A stretch of 64,000 nt of DNA, from positions 1,096,355 to 1,160,354 of the forward strand of contig VZSF01006733.1 in the NCBI GenBank assembly GCA_013398295.1, read 5' to 3'. The notes below the pieces were generated by a model. The model had not been told where the DNA came from, made no database searches, and saw nothing but the letters and a program-made list of their open reading frames with translations. Origin of the DNA: Chionis minor (lineage: Eukaryota; Chordata; Aves; Charadriiformes; Chionididae). A program made the position numbers and the translations under genes. Every line of letters begins with the position of its first letter. Positions within the stretch are counted from its first letter, which is position 1. Shown here piece by piece: positions 47,501 to 60,306 of this stretch.

Positions 47501-50003
47501 ATCTCTCCTGTCTGCTGTTGAGGCTGGGGGAGGTCAACTTGCCTGGTAGGAGGTGAGGAGTCTCAGTGTGTGCAGGTAAATGGGGCTGGTGGGTGGGAGG
47601 TGTGGGGGTCTGTGAAAGCCCAGGGGCTTCTTGTGGCATTGGTAGTGGTGGAGTTAATTTGTGAGCTGTGGGGCTCCTGGAAGAGTTTAGGGCTGGAGGG
47701 TGGGGAATTGATTAACTTGTATTTTGGGGGGGGGAGGGGAGAGGGGATGCAAAATTGTGCCAGGAGGCACCGTGTTTTGGAAAGGTATGTAATTTCATGT
47801 AAATTGAAAAATCCTATTTTTTTTGTTGTGGTCTACTGGCAGATGAGATTGCTGGCACTTACTACAGTGCAATTATGTTCGTGTTGCTCTTGGGGTAGCA
47901 TCAAATGCTCAAGTAGTTACCTGTATATATTTGATGAAATGCATGTAAAAGTTTACTAGGAGTGTTTAGGAAGTATTCATTGGGATGCGTAAGGTAATAA
48001 AAGTTGTCTTTGCTGCAGAGTTAAAAATAGTATAAATATTGAAACAAAAATCAGAAACATTTTGAAGCTCAGCCAAAAGGGAGTATCTTCTTTGATGTTA
48101 TTGTCTCTCATAAAAAGAAAGCTTTGTTCTTTTCTCCGTGGTAGTCAGGAGATGTTTTGGAGATGTATGCGATCAAGAAGAAGTTAAATCTTGAATAGTT
48201 CATGAGTCAGTTATTAGTAGCTGGATTATGAATATACTTGAACTTAATTATTTTAAGGACATGCTTGTAAACTAATTCAACTTCTGTTTTTAACAAAGTG
48301 TACAAAACCAATGCTGAGCCATAAGTGCTCACTTTTTTCTCTCTTGAATAGATGCAGAAAGTATCTCCCCTATAGTAAAAGTAATGGGAAGTTTTGATCT
48401 GCAGATGTGTGTATTAATATTACAACCCTAACTAAATTTGAACCCTGTGTAGAGGCAGTACATTGAATTTTCCACTCAGTATCTCATTCTGGAAGCTGTT
48501 TATAGAGACCTGTCACAGATGTAAGTAAAGGTCTGATTGTAGTTGAAGGATGATAACTTTGATTTGTAAGTTATGTGTATTCCAATTAGATCTCATTCAG
48601 GAATGATATATTTTAAAAAAAAAAAATCTGTTCTGAGGATTTTCTAATTTTATTTCTTATCCTTTCCTGCTACAACCTTTTTAATTATTTGCCTGAGATT
48701 ATAGCGCACATCCTATTGGCATTTAACTGTTTGGACTCTTCTTCAGATAACTCCGGAGGAGTAGTTGTGATCCCCCTCGTGGTTCCCCTGATGCTTCACA
48801 GCCAGGGAAATGCTTTCCTCTCTGTTGAGCTGCAGTAGTTGTCATGGGACTTGAAAGAGAAGCAGACAGGTCTCTACCGCTCTTCCAATAAGTAGATTTG
48901 ATTCATAATATATAGAGTCTGTACGTCTTGGAGGTGCTCTTGGTGTCAGGAGAACGTTCAAAGAGGACTCTGGTGTCTGGTCTGTGGTGGGGAAGCAGCA
49001 GAAGGTGTAAGTACCTTTTGGTACCTCACTTGGAAGCGCTACCGTCAACTTGGAGGCAAATGTGATTATCAATCTGTAATATTCAAACCCTGTGAGTAAC
49101 TCAGTTTCCAAGAAAAGGACTAGATATTTGTCATTGGCCTAAGACTTTTTTTTTTCCTGTGTTCATCCTGTACTTCAAGAACTGGAATAGAATTAAAAGC
49201 ATTTCAAAGAACTAAGCATGGTATCTTCTTACAGCTCTTTTTTTATTTGAGGTTGCTGTTTCTCATATTTTTTTAATGGACTTTTTAATGTGGTGAAAAC
49301 GTTTGATTGGTGAAAAGACTTTAAATCATTACTTTTGTGTGTTGAAGGATGGGCTAGAAAACTCTGCAGCTAGTTAAAATTCAAGTCATGTTTGAGTCAC
49401 TTAAGGAGTTGAAATGTAGTCTGTGTTATATAACTCCGATCATGAAAAGCCCATGAATTCTTAAATATGTACTTTGATACTGCCTGTCAGATTGATTTAC
49501 TCCACACAGTCTCCTTCGCGTGCATACCCCCATCTCTCCCTACCACAGCTCTGAATGGAGAGGGATTCGTCTCACTGAAGTCAATGCCGGGGAATCAGGC
49601 TCCCAGCGTGATACTAGGTTGTAGTAATTCCCTTTCTGCTGAGAGTTAGTGTAACTGTGTCTCTGATTTTTCTTTGGCTTTTTTTTCCTTTTCCCCCTCT
49701 TTTTCAAGACATTGTATTTTTAATTATATGCAATTTTTGCTTATAGATGGAAAAGAGTTTTGTTATTGTGGTACATAACAGACTTGGAGAAATCCATCTC
49801 CTTTTCATGGCGTGCTTGTGTAGTGTGTGCTAACATATTCGATATGCTTAAGGAACAGAGACATTCACAGTCCTTCAGTGTTCTTATCCGGCTTTGTTCA
49901 GTTGGTCTAAAAGTTCTTCAGAGCAGGAAACAGTTCTTACCTTGTAAGAAAGTCTTGAACTGAAAGGCTCCTCATCTTCTTGAAGCGTAAGGACATTGCT
50001 ATG
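47501..50003. other. Noncoding stretch
   Basis: A G-rich segment at 47726-47746 can form a G-quadruplex. The 129-codon plus frame at 47570-47959 spans it and is not recognised. An element near 49555-49615 (CACTGAAGTCAATGCCGGGG) resembles old amniote interspersed repeats but is too short to classify. Confidence 0.5.
47726..47746 (+). repeat. G-quadruplex motif
   Basis: A run of nine G is followed by A, four G, AGA, and four G. This gives four or more G-tracts with very short loops on the plus strand. Confidence 0.8.
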
Positions 50004-50084
50004 CAACAAACAAAACAAATACAACCAAAAAAAAAACCCAAAACCCAGACGAACAAACAAACAAAAATCCCATCCCCAAAACAT
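50004..50084. repeat. A/C-rich low-complexity tract
   Basis: About 80 bases consist almost entirely of A and C on the plus strand, with AAAC and AAAAC units, a run of ten A, and (AAAC)-type repeats near 50052-50064. G is almost absent. Confidence 0.85.
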
Positions 50085-53000
50085 AATCTTAATTGCGTTG
50101 GTCTTCCTGTAAAACCTGTTCAGTAAAGTACCTGTTCATTCTTAAATCTGTTGTTGTGTGGCATCTCATAAAGAATGGAGTGTGTTCTTGAGCACATCTT
50201 ATAAATTATGGCTGTCCTTGTTGAATGTATAATACTCCCTGGCTGAGAAACTTATGGTATGAAATACTGTTTATTTTCTTCCCACAATACATCAGCACTT
50301 CATGAGCAGCATAAACTTCAACATCCCTAAATATCATGTGGCAGTTTAATCCACTGCATCTGCTTACTTCAGTACAGTTTACATAGAACACAGCATGATT
50401 TAAAAAAAAATTAATGTTTGAAACTTGATTTTGCCATAGTTGGAGATTTTAGTGTTTCTCAAGCCACAGCTGCATCTCTTGCTACTGCTTTGCTGCTTCT
50501 ATATTCTCCATCTTTAGTATGCACTGCTTGACAAAATCTTTTAATTGCAAAGGGAGCTGAGAATCAGTGATATAAACTATTTAAGCAGATATTTTTAAAT
50601 GGTGAAAATTACCAAAATATTTTACGAGTAGACTATTTTTAACTTTGACTCTTTATTGATGATTATTTTTCAACACAAAGTGATACACAGATTTAGTAAC
50701 TTGAGAATATAAACAAGATAAAATTCAACTGCACTTGGAGAAGCCCACTGAAAAATTGAAATTAAGTTTCATTAATTAAGCTGTTATTAAATAAGGCTGC
50801 ATATGAAAAGACAGAACTTGTTAAATATTAATAAAGCAACAATATTTCTCACTTTCTGCATCATACTCAAGTCTCCTTTAAATGTGTGCTAAATAGAGGA
50901 TTTTTTCAAACCCTAAAGGTGAACTGTTAACAATGGTTTGGAGTGCTTGTGTTGACTGCAACATTTCTTGCATAGTCCTTGTACTATCTTTAAGAAAAAA
51001 ATTGGTGTTACTTGCATATTTTTAGGATGATTGTCCAATGCAGGTTTTTCTGTTTGTTTTGAAGTCATTGACAGAGCTCCAGGAACATCTCTCCAGTAGT
51101 ATAAACTTAAAATTTTAGAGACAAGAATGGTTTTTTTAGCACTGGTCAAAGTGAAGAACGAGGCTAGGGGCTGAAACTAAATTGAATGGCAGGATTCCTC
51201 AGTGCTCTTACTGGTTTTCTTACCAGCACCAGGCTGCTGCTGTGGAGGCAGTGTATGGTTAAGTCTGGCTTTGATACTTCAAGTTATGGATTTTTATCTT
51301 TGTGAAGCACACATTTATACAGTTATCTGCAAATAGTTATTTTACTTTTGAATTGCAATGGTGGAAGTATCTATGTTCTACTTTGCCAGTCTCTTTCCAC
51401 TAGAATTGGACTAAAAATCATCAGTCAGACTTCTGTGTACGTGTCCTGGTGCCGCTACCAGTATCCTAGAATCAATGTCCCCATTACTAGAAAGGCCATT
51501 ACTGATTATTTTAACTATTTGATCACCTTCAGATAAGTAGCACATACTTACTGTACACAAAGCACTTACAGGAAGTTATTGTTTTCAGTAGGTGGCAGGA
51601 ATGTTCTGGAATCGAGTTGTTGTATACTGCGTGTCCCATCATATGAGATCTGAGGAGACTTCCTTTTGACAGCTTTTATGTTGATACTCCATCAGCCAAC
51701 AGAACAGAGACAGAAGGAGGCAAAGATTAGCTAGGTCCCAATCTCCTTCCTTGAACCCAGCTCCTTTCCCTGCTGCCTCTGCAGTCCAAGTAAACTTTTA
51801 AGTCTTCTCTCTAAGCCAAAACTATCTGCTCCCAGGAATTAAATCACTCCTAGGAATTGCTGCCTATCTAACATGAAGCAGCATATACAGCTGACGTACA
51901 GAAGTTGAATGTTTGATCACTGAGCATTCAGCTGGGTTATTTCTATTGTGAATAGTTTATAAACCAGAAAGTACCAATTTAAAATTTTCAAGGAAGTGCA
52001 AAACTTCCTTAGGTCTCAGTATTTATGTATAAGCATGCAATGTAGTCTAGTTGTTGACTCTGAAATATCGATTTAAAATTAAGCTATTCTATTCTAGAAA
52101 CATTTCTCCTGGAGACACAAGTAATGTTCATTCGATGACCTGGAATAATCCCATGAACTTTATTTCATTGTTTGTTTCGGGGATAATTGCAGAACTTTCT
52201 TGGGGGACTGAGAACTTTGTTAACCAGGTCAAACTGGCTATTTTTAATTTATTTTTACTTTCATGTAGAACATGCTGGTGAAGAGTTACAATTTTTAATT
52301 AAATTTCTCTTATCTTGCTATAATTCATTGTGTTGGTTGCTTTGGGGTTTTTTGTATTCACTGAATATGTACATCATATTTTATTGTAATTATGAAAACG
52401 TAAATAATGGTGTTCCTTAGCAGCAGTATAACATCTTACTATTCTGTTTTAAGTTGTGCCAGGTGACAAAGAACACTACTGTGTGATGCTTATAACACTA
52501 CAGCAAATAAAACTTTAAGGATAAATAAAAGGCTTCTGTGGAATATGTCAAACTGAATTTACTCCAGTCCTTTAGGAATAACAAACTTGTTCGTGATCCT
52601 TTATTTAAAGAACTGGAAAAGAGAAATGCAAACAACATGTGAAATAGGAATGGAATTTATGCTGTGGAAGTAACGAGGTCATTCTGCTCACAAATCAGTT
52701 CAAATAATTCTTTAAACTATTTTTCCCCACAACAGAAAGTTTATGAAAATGTTAAGAAAATAGATTGCAGTATACAACAGAAAATGGCTGCTCTCTTTGT
52801 AGATGTTTCTACTGAAACAATGATCTAATAACTAGGAAAGATTGGCTGAATCTTCTACACAAACGTTACTACATGTAATGTAGCTCTAACCAATAATTCA
52901 ACTTTTTTAAAAGCCTTCTAAATAAATGCATGTATCTCTGTACCATTAGACTGGAACACATCTTATGTTGTTTGTAAAATACTGTGTACATTTGCAGCAC

Positions 53001-56000
53001 TAAGAGACTTTTATTAGTAATTAGGTCAATAAAATTCCCATTTAAAATCCCTTCGTTATCTATGTAAGTGACAGATGAACCTTCTGAAGAAACCAGATAG
53101 GCTCATCAGACCAGTAGTGCACACTCAAAGAAAATCTCTAAAACTGATCAGTAATAGATAGCATAGAAAGCATGAACAGATTGTGTTATCAAATAAATCT
53201 CAGTAGTATCTTTTTACTCAAAATAATCTAGACATTCAGATTTGTACTTGCCATATGCTGTCTCTAGTCTTAAATTGTTACTTTTCCTGGTTGGACTTGG
53301 TTTTGCAGGTAAAGCTGCCCTATCCCTTGTAAAATGGCTCGTCTTAGATATACTTTAATAATATAAATGGTACTTAGCTCTCTCTAATTGTTTTTATCCA
53401 TTATTTTCTAAAAAAACACTTGCACATTTTGAGTGGGTTATTGAAAAACTTCTTTCTGGAGTGGGTTCCTTAAAAGCACATTGTGAAGCCACTTGGTTCT
53501 TGCATCTCCCAAACTTTGTATCTAAAGAAATATTCTCTGTGCAGCTAAGCATCGCCTTCCTCAGTGCTGTCATTGCCCCTCTCAGGGTGTTAATTCAGTG
53601 TTGTACCCCATGTCAGTCTCTCTCCTTAATATTTCTCTTGCAAAGCTGTCCTTTCAAGTGTTCGTCCAATTTGAATGCAGTCTTCACCACTATTGAAAGC
53701 ATTTACCTTGCCAGACAGGATGAGAAAAGAAAAGCAGCTTTTTTGTTTGTTTGTTTTCCTCTCTTTAAGCTGGCCACAGACTTCCTAGCGGGCTGGTTAG
53801 AGTCACGAGCATGGCACTTGTTCATAATGCTCAGGTAGTTGTTTTCCACAATAAAAATTTGGGGCTGTGTTCCCTTGTCAGCGCTTACATGGTCTCAGCT
53901 GTGATACTGCTATTAGTATTAGTGTGCTGTGTCCATTGAGAGGCAGTTTGACTGTTGCTGGGTATGCTGCTTGTTTTCTATGCTCATTTTGTTTTGCTTG
54001 CTTACCCCCCTCCCCACCTAAAATATGCATGTATAATCATGATTTTCCTCCTGAGGCATTACTTTGTTCCTTTTAAAGGTCTTAATATTTGTGTCTCACA
54101 AAGCATTCCCACCTAATTTTTGCTTTATCATCTTAGGCAGTTGGTAGAGAGCATTATTTGTTATTACTTTTATTATATCTCTCTCTGTAGTGGTATCGTG
54201 TCTTAATTAGCTGTCCTTGTAGCCTTTGTGTATTTCATAGAAGACCTGCTTTTATTTGAGAGGCCTCTAGAATTTGTTCACTGAACTTCAATTATTTGAT
54301 TTACTTGGGGGATGAATATTGTAAAATGTCATTTGATTCTTCTCTGAAAACACAGTGGTCCTGCAACTTTAACTTGCATGTAAATATTTCACAGATTAAG
54401 GTGATAAGGAATGCATAAATTTATGTGCCTAAACTAGTATAATAAAATATATTATTGCCACGTGCTTTGTGTATGAATTTAAGGACTTGTGGGAGTTTTC
54501 ATTAAGGTTGGTTTGTTTATGAGTTTGTCACTTTCCATCAACTGAATTTGATTCCTCCCTCTTTAACTTGGCTTTGTTCTCCATGTGGAAAAGCAAAATA
54601 TTCTAGGATAGTAACAAATTGGTCTTTCATTTCACCCTGGAAACGATCCTGAGCTGGCTGTAGAAATACTTAAATGCTGCAGTGAGGTGAGATACGCCAG
54701 CTTTTACTTAATACTTTTGGCGTAAGTGGAATAAATGCTGATCAAGAAGGTTATTTTGTATCTGAATTTGTGAATATTCCAGACTGAAATGGGATGGAGG
54801 GAAACCTCTTGGAAGTGAAGAAGATAGGTCACTGGAGCTGTGAGCCTGGGGAGCTCTGCTGCAGTGAAAGTAGTTTTCTGAGCAGGACAAAGACCAGTGT
54901 TTGAGGCTTGAAGAACAAACTGGGATCAGACTTAAAAGCGCAGACTATGGCTTCAGAGTCTCTGGGATAAGAGACCCTATGGATCTTGAAGGCACTTGGG
55001 CTGTCATAAAGCTTCATTTGAAAGCATGGGCTGCCCCAGTCATCTTCCCATTCCATGTGCTTACCATGGATGGACTTGAATGAACGAACATGCTTTGAAA
55101 TGACCACGCTTACCTGATTCAAATGCAATAACATGACAGCCTGGATGCTCTGTCACAGCCACTTTACATATTGCAGTGATTAAGCAGTCACAGTGAATTT
55201 TTTGCTTTTATTCATTAACATGCCATTTAAATGAGGTCCTAACATCTTAACATGTTCTTGATGTGTGTGTGCTGCAACAGCTTAATTCCAGCTGCTTTAT
55301 TTTGTTATGATTGGTGAAAATGTCAGGTGATATTTTTTTTTAAATTTTAAACATTGTGCTTTTCTGGTAATGGGAGGGAAAGAGAAAGCATTGCTCATGA
55401 AACAGAATAGAGAGAGTGAAATGAAGTTCTTTATGACTGAAACTTTCCAATAAGTTACTATTTTGCCAGACTGACAAGTCGACAAGCATCTTCTCATACA
55501 GAAACCCACACTTCTGTGAGTATCTGGAGGAAGCTTTCTTTATGCCTTTTAAAAGTAAAATAAAATGATTTTGAGAAGACTGAGACTTCCGAATATATTG
55601 AACGTATCCCTGCCTTGCTGCCTGACTTGACTACACCTTGAGACTTGCTAGAGTCTGTTTTTAAAGTCACTTACCCTTGCTTGCAATGTTTGCAGAGAGA
55701 CTGTTGTGTCATAATTGTCATTCCTATCCTCTGTCAAGTCAAAACACAGTGCCCGCAATCTGCTTTGCAACCTGTCAGCTCTCCAAGGTTGTCTCTGCTC
55801 ATGCTGGCTGAACAGATTTTTTGGAGCTACCCTTTTTTTGGATGGGTTGGTTGTTTCTTTTTCTCTCCTTTTTTTTTTTTAATAGTATTCCCCTTGATTT
55901 CTGTTCTTGCTTTCATTTCTTGCTTTTTTAGCTACCCAATGGTAATGTACAAAACTGGAATCTGTGAGTCAGAATTCATGTTATTCTGAAGCTTTGGAAA

Positions 56001-59000
56001 GACTGGGCGGATTTGTAGTCAGTCTGAATTTCACAGAGGATTGGGATGTATATATTTTTCATCCTAAAAGTATGATGGTACTCTTCTTGTGAAGAGTATT
56101 TTTATGATAAAAAATGTGATTCTTTGGGAGACTGTGGGGGAGAAAATCTGTTTCACTGAGACAAACACTTCCAATGCACTTGGGAAGGATTCTCCTCAAA
56201 GCTGCCTTTAGACCAAGTCCTAAACTGACATGGTAGTAAAGCTGGGGCTGTCACTGAGCCTTCAAAAAGCTTAAAATTTAATTGTTATGACAGACATAAC
56301 CAGGGAAAGCTGGAAACATGTTAATCAAAACTATTTTTCTCTTTCTACATGAATGCTTGATTTGCTTTGCTCTTTTGAAATTTATTTTCACAATATTCCA
56401 GAGACTTGATGGTTAGTTTCGTGTCCTTTGGCATCAGACAGTGACAGTGCAGGTTTTCTCAAAGGCTTCTCACGGATCGTGCACCTCTGATGTTTGTTAA
56501 TTCCAAAAAATGAGTGCTTGATAAACTCTGTTTTTTGTATTGGTTAGCTGATCTAAAAGGTACTGAAAGCTACAAGTGGGTGAAAACAAGTTGAGTCACA
56601 TTTTTCTTCTTGAAAAATGGCATGATACTTGCATGGTAAGTCCTAGACATTGGTGTGAACCGCTGGTGCTCTGAAGTAGAGTACACAGGTACAGCAGCAA
56701 GTAGTAGAGGGAAGGGTAGGACCTCCTCAGCTGAGTGTTCATGTGCTTAGAGTTCTAAATCGAGTTGAAAAACTTACGTGCAGTGTCCCTGACAGGCTTT
56801 CTTCATGTGAAATCTCTCTGTAGATGGATCACTGTTAAAATCTGAACTAAGGAGAAGAAAGAGAAACACTTTTCTAGTCCTGGGTCAGTAAAGATTTCTG
56901 GAGTTGACTGGCTCTGCACCCAAAACTGCTAATGTAACCTTGAAGCCCTGTACTCTCAAGGTATTTGATATCTAAGGTGGTGGGAAGTATTGAGATACCT
57001 ATGATCTTGGTGTCTTCGCAACTGGTGTCCTGAACTTTACCCTCTGACGCAAATTTTGCTAGACTGTTCCTTGTCTGTTGGGATTTGATTCAGTGAAGAA
57101 CAGTCTGCAGTTATCTTCAACGAGAACAGGCCTTTTTCTGAAGAAGATGATAAATTTTTGTCGTCGCTCTTTTATTTCACAGAAATGTTGTGGAACAGTG
57201 CTAACTAGAGTTCAGTTTTAGTTTGTAAAAATCTTTATGGTTTTTACCAGAAGGATTATTTAATACCTGGCTGGCTATTATATAACCTCAGTTTGTGATA
57301 CCTGTTAATCTACAGTGATATATTTAAGCAGGAAATATTTTCTTGTTTTGCTGTCGTCTTTTTAACAGTAGGATATCATATTTAAAAAAAACAGCTCAGA
57401 CACATGACAAGCTCTATTCTAGATAAAGAGAAAAGATTTCGGCTACTAAAACTGAAACATAAGCTATACATACCAAACTGTCAGATTTCATGTAAGGATG
57501 CAACCAACAGTTGATGAAACTATACAAATAAAAGGAGAAAGAATAAGAAAGAAGAAACCAGCTACATGAATAATGTGCAAAGATACATATATAGGAATAT
57601 GACAGTTACAGAAATGTGACCACAAAGATCTCATTCTCCAGGCTTCTTCCATTGCTATTCATGGGAGAGCTATCTCAACTTTCCATTAGGACTGGTCACA
57701 AGTCCCAAGCAGCTTGTTCTCTGATAGCTTTTGTTCAATATAGGCTCTTGGAGATCTCCACCAGATGGGTTTCCACTGAATGGTACGTGGAGACTACTAC
57801 TTTGTTTTTAAACAGAGCTGAAGGAGTAGGTGATCCTCTCACCTCTTCTTTTCACATAGTAATTCAGGGATTGGAACACTTCTTCAGTACTCATGTTTCA
57901 GGTGGAGGAGATTCAAATATCTACTTGACTGTTTGTAAAGCAGAGTGGGTAAAGAAGGGGGGAAAGGTGGAGGGTCACTTCTACTGTATCTTGTTCGATG
58001 GGATTCATTTGTCATAGACTTTTGAAAACTCAAAGTGAATTAGAAAGAGCAATTAAGATAGTAGGTATGTTGTTCACCTGTGACTGGGGAGTCTTAGAGT
58101 CCAGTTGCATTTCCTCCTTCTGATATTTAGTTACTGGTGCATCAAACAGTCCTTGAGGAGGCTGCAAACCCAACCTTCCCATTTTCACCCAAGTGTCCTA
58201 TGCAGGTAGCCACGGATTCAAGCCTAAGCTTGCTGCTTTCTTCTTGGTCCAGCAGCTCATGAAGTATGCTCACTCCGGAGGCCCACTTGAAACTGAGAGA
58301 GCTCCTGGACCAGGCTTCTCTATACCACAACATCTAGGGAATGCCTGTAAAAGGGGATTTGAGTCCCTCAAAATAAGGAAATGATTACATTTGAAATTAG
58401 GTGTAGTACTTTCCCATATAATGCTCTGAGAAACTGTTGGATAAAACTGGGGCAACTAGCTATAATTGAAAACAAAATAATGACTCCTGGACTTACTTGA
58501 AAGGAGACTTGAGTGCCTGGTTTTAGAGCAGGTGCTCATTTATGAAACCTGAGTATAGAAGAGAAAGCCTAAGACTTTCTGAAGAATAACATAAAAGGTG
58601 CACTGCTATGCTCTCCCTATTTTTACTAACTGAATTAGGTGCCCCCCTGTTCAATCTATTGTCTGTCTTTTCTCCACCTCAGCCCCTGAGCATGCTAGTG
58701 GAAGAAGTTAAGGCAGATTTGACAGCCTGATTCTCTCCGTTGATGAGTATGAGAACTCAGTGTCCAGCTTTGATTTAGATACCTGAATTTTAGCTTTCTA
58801 GAGTTGAAAAAGATTAATCTCATCTTTTGCTGCTAAAAAAGCACGGTTTCTTAAATGTCTCACAGGAAGTGAATGGCCTTGTCTCTTTTACTTATATAGT
58901 ATTTTTACCCTTTTCAAGATCTTATGTGAGCCTTGCATTATGCTAGTTTAAATAATTGTACTATTAGCTTTTGCTTTTCCAGGGTCCAGTTGGCCAGAAT

Positions 59001-59615
59001 TATCAACTGCTGTCTATTGTACTGTTAAATACTGTAATTCTGAATATACTTTAGAACGCATAATTTTTTGTTGATGCTTTATTGGGTTTTTTCTAGGTTG
59101 CTGTTTGTTATTACCTGATCTGAATAGCTATTGTACATCATACACTAAGTAGTTTAACTAGAGAATAGGGGTGAGGAATTGGCTAAACAGTCTCTTTCTG
59201 ATGGATGCCCCTGTATTATATAGCTAATAGTGACAAGTGGTTTTCTTGGAAGGGTTTGATCAATAAAATTCCCCTGGATTTATGATTGCATTGTCTTTTT
59301 CTCCTTACAAAGTAACAGTTGCTGTTCTTGTAGGTTTGACTGGCATTTGATTTATCGGATGAAACTTTCTGCTTTGCCCAGTTGAGGCTGTCATTGTAAT
59401 GCTCTGAGATTTTTAGGACACCAGACTGTAAGATATAAACTTGTTCATTGTTGGCAATTAGTGTAATTGAGATTTCTTTTTTTACGTTCTCATGTACTTC
59501 ACGGGTCAGTTTTCAAAGATTCATAGAAACTGAGTTGCAGATAGGAGCAGGTTCTGAAGAATTGTAGTATTGGGGTGGACTAATTGCTGTTAAAAGGAGG
59601 GGTTGTATGAGGCAA
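50085..59615. other. Long noncoding AT-rich stretch
   Basis: No gene, RNA gene or known transposon is recognised over 9.5 kb. The longest frames are 53461-53838 (125 codons from GTG, plus), 55645-55989 (114 codons, plus, hydrophobic, T-driven) and 57616-58017 (133 codons, plus). None has a motif, splice context or promoter. The 50440-50870 part, with CATTAATTAAGC near 50771, has a conserved-element-like texture. All other parts look like plain AT-rich DNA. Confidence 0.5.
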
Positions 59616-60306
59616 AATCATAGAACTGTTTAGCTGGAAGAGACCTTTAAGATCATAGAGTTCAACCATTAAACTAAGACTGCAGAGTCCACCACTAAAC
59701 CATGTCCCTCAGTGCCACATCTACAGGTCTGATTCAACCACCTGCCCAGGCAGCCTGTTTCAATGCTTGACAACACCTTCGGTGAAGATGTTTTCCCTAA
59801 TATCCAATCTAAACCTCCCCTGGTGCAACCTGAGGCCATTTGCTCTTGTCCTATTGCCTGTTGCTTGGGAGAAGAGACTGACCCCCACCTGGCTACAACC
59901 TCTTCTCAGGTAGCTGTACAGAGTGATAAGGTTTCCCCTCAACCTTCTCTTCTCCAGGCTGAACAACCCCAGTTCTCTCAGCCGCTCCTCGTAAGACTTG
60001 TTCTCCAGACCCCTCACCAGTTTTGTTGCCCTTCTCTGGTCACGCTCCAACACCTCAATGTCTCTCATGTAGTAAGGGGCCCAAAACCAAACACAGTATT
60101 TGAGGTGGGGCCTCACCAGTGCCGAGTACAGGGGGATGATCACTTCCCTACTCCTGCTGGCCACACTATTCCTGATACAGGCCTGGTATATCCTGATACA
60201 GGAGGCTATTGGCCACCTTGGCCACCTGGGCATGCTGCTGGCTCATATCCAGCTGGCTGTTGATCAACACCCTCAGGTCCGTTTTGTGCCAGGCTGCTTT
60301 CCAGCC
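59616..60306 (-). mobile_element. CR1 LINE, 5'-truncated, minus strand
   Basis: The longest CR1 copy here, about 690 bp, on the minus strand. The plus strand shows the reverse complement of the 3' end (AATCATAGAACTGTTTAGCTG, then AAGAGACC), the 3' UTR, the ORF2 end, and further 5' ORF2 sequence up to CAGGCTGCTTTCCAGCC. It is close in sequence to the copy at 40966-41474 over their shared part. The octamer tail is reduced to about one unit. Confidence 0.95.
59760..60233 (-). pseudogene. CR1 ORF2 C-terminal remnant with nonsense change
   Basis: 157 codons are open and cover the C-terminal part of CR1 ORF2, including [20 protein letters not shown] near residue 33, [18 protein letters not shown] near residue 88 and [19 protein letters not shown]. 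The frame stops right after VVKH, where the related copy at 41056-41433 has [10 protein letters not shown]: the Trp codon is replaced by TGA. The remnant block continues after this stop in the same frame. It lacks the catalytic reverse transcriptase motif and the endonuclease. Confidence 0.92.

Noticed and set aside
53461..53838. 125-codon plus-strand frame from GTG
   Set aside because: Hydrophobic and Ser/Leu-rich without a domain. GTG is not a normal start in vertebrates, and no splice sites fit.
57616..58017. 133-codon plus-strand frame
   Set aside because: Non-ATG start context, no motif, and no conserved-looking block. Treated as chance.
59763..60263. 166-codon plus-strand frame
   Set aside because: It is the antisense shadow of the CR1 ORF2 remnant on the minus strand.
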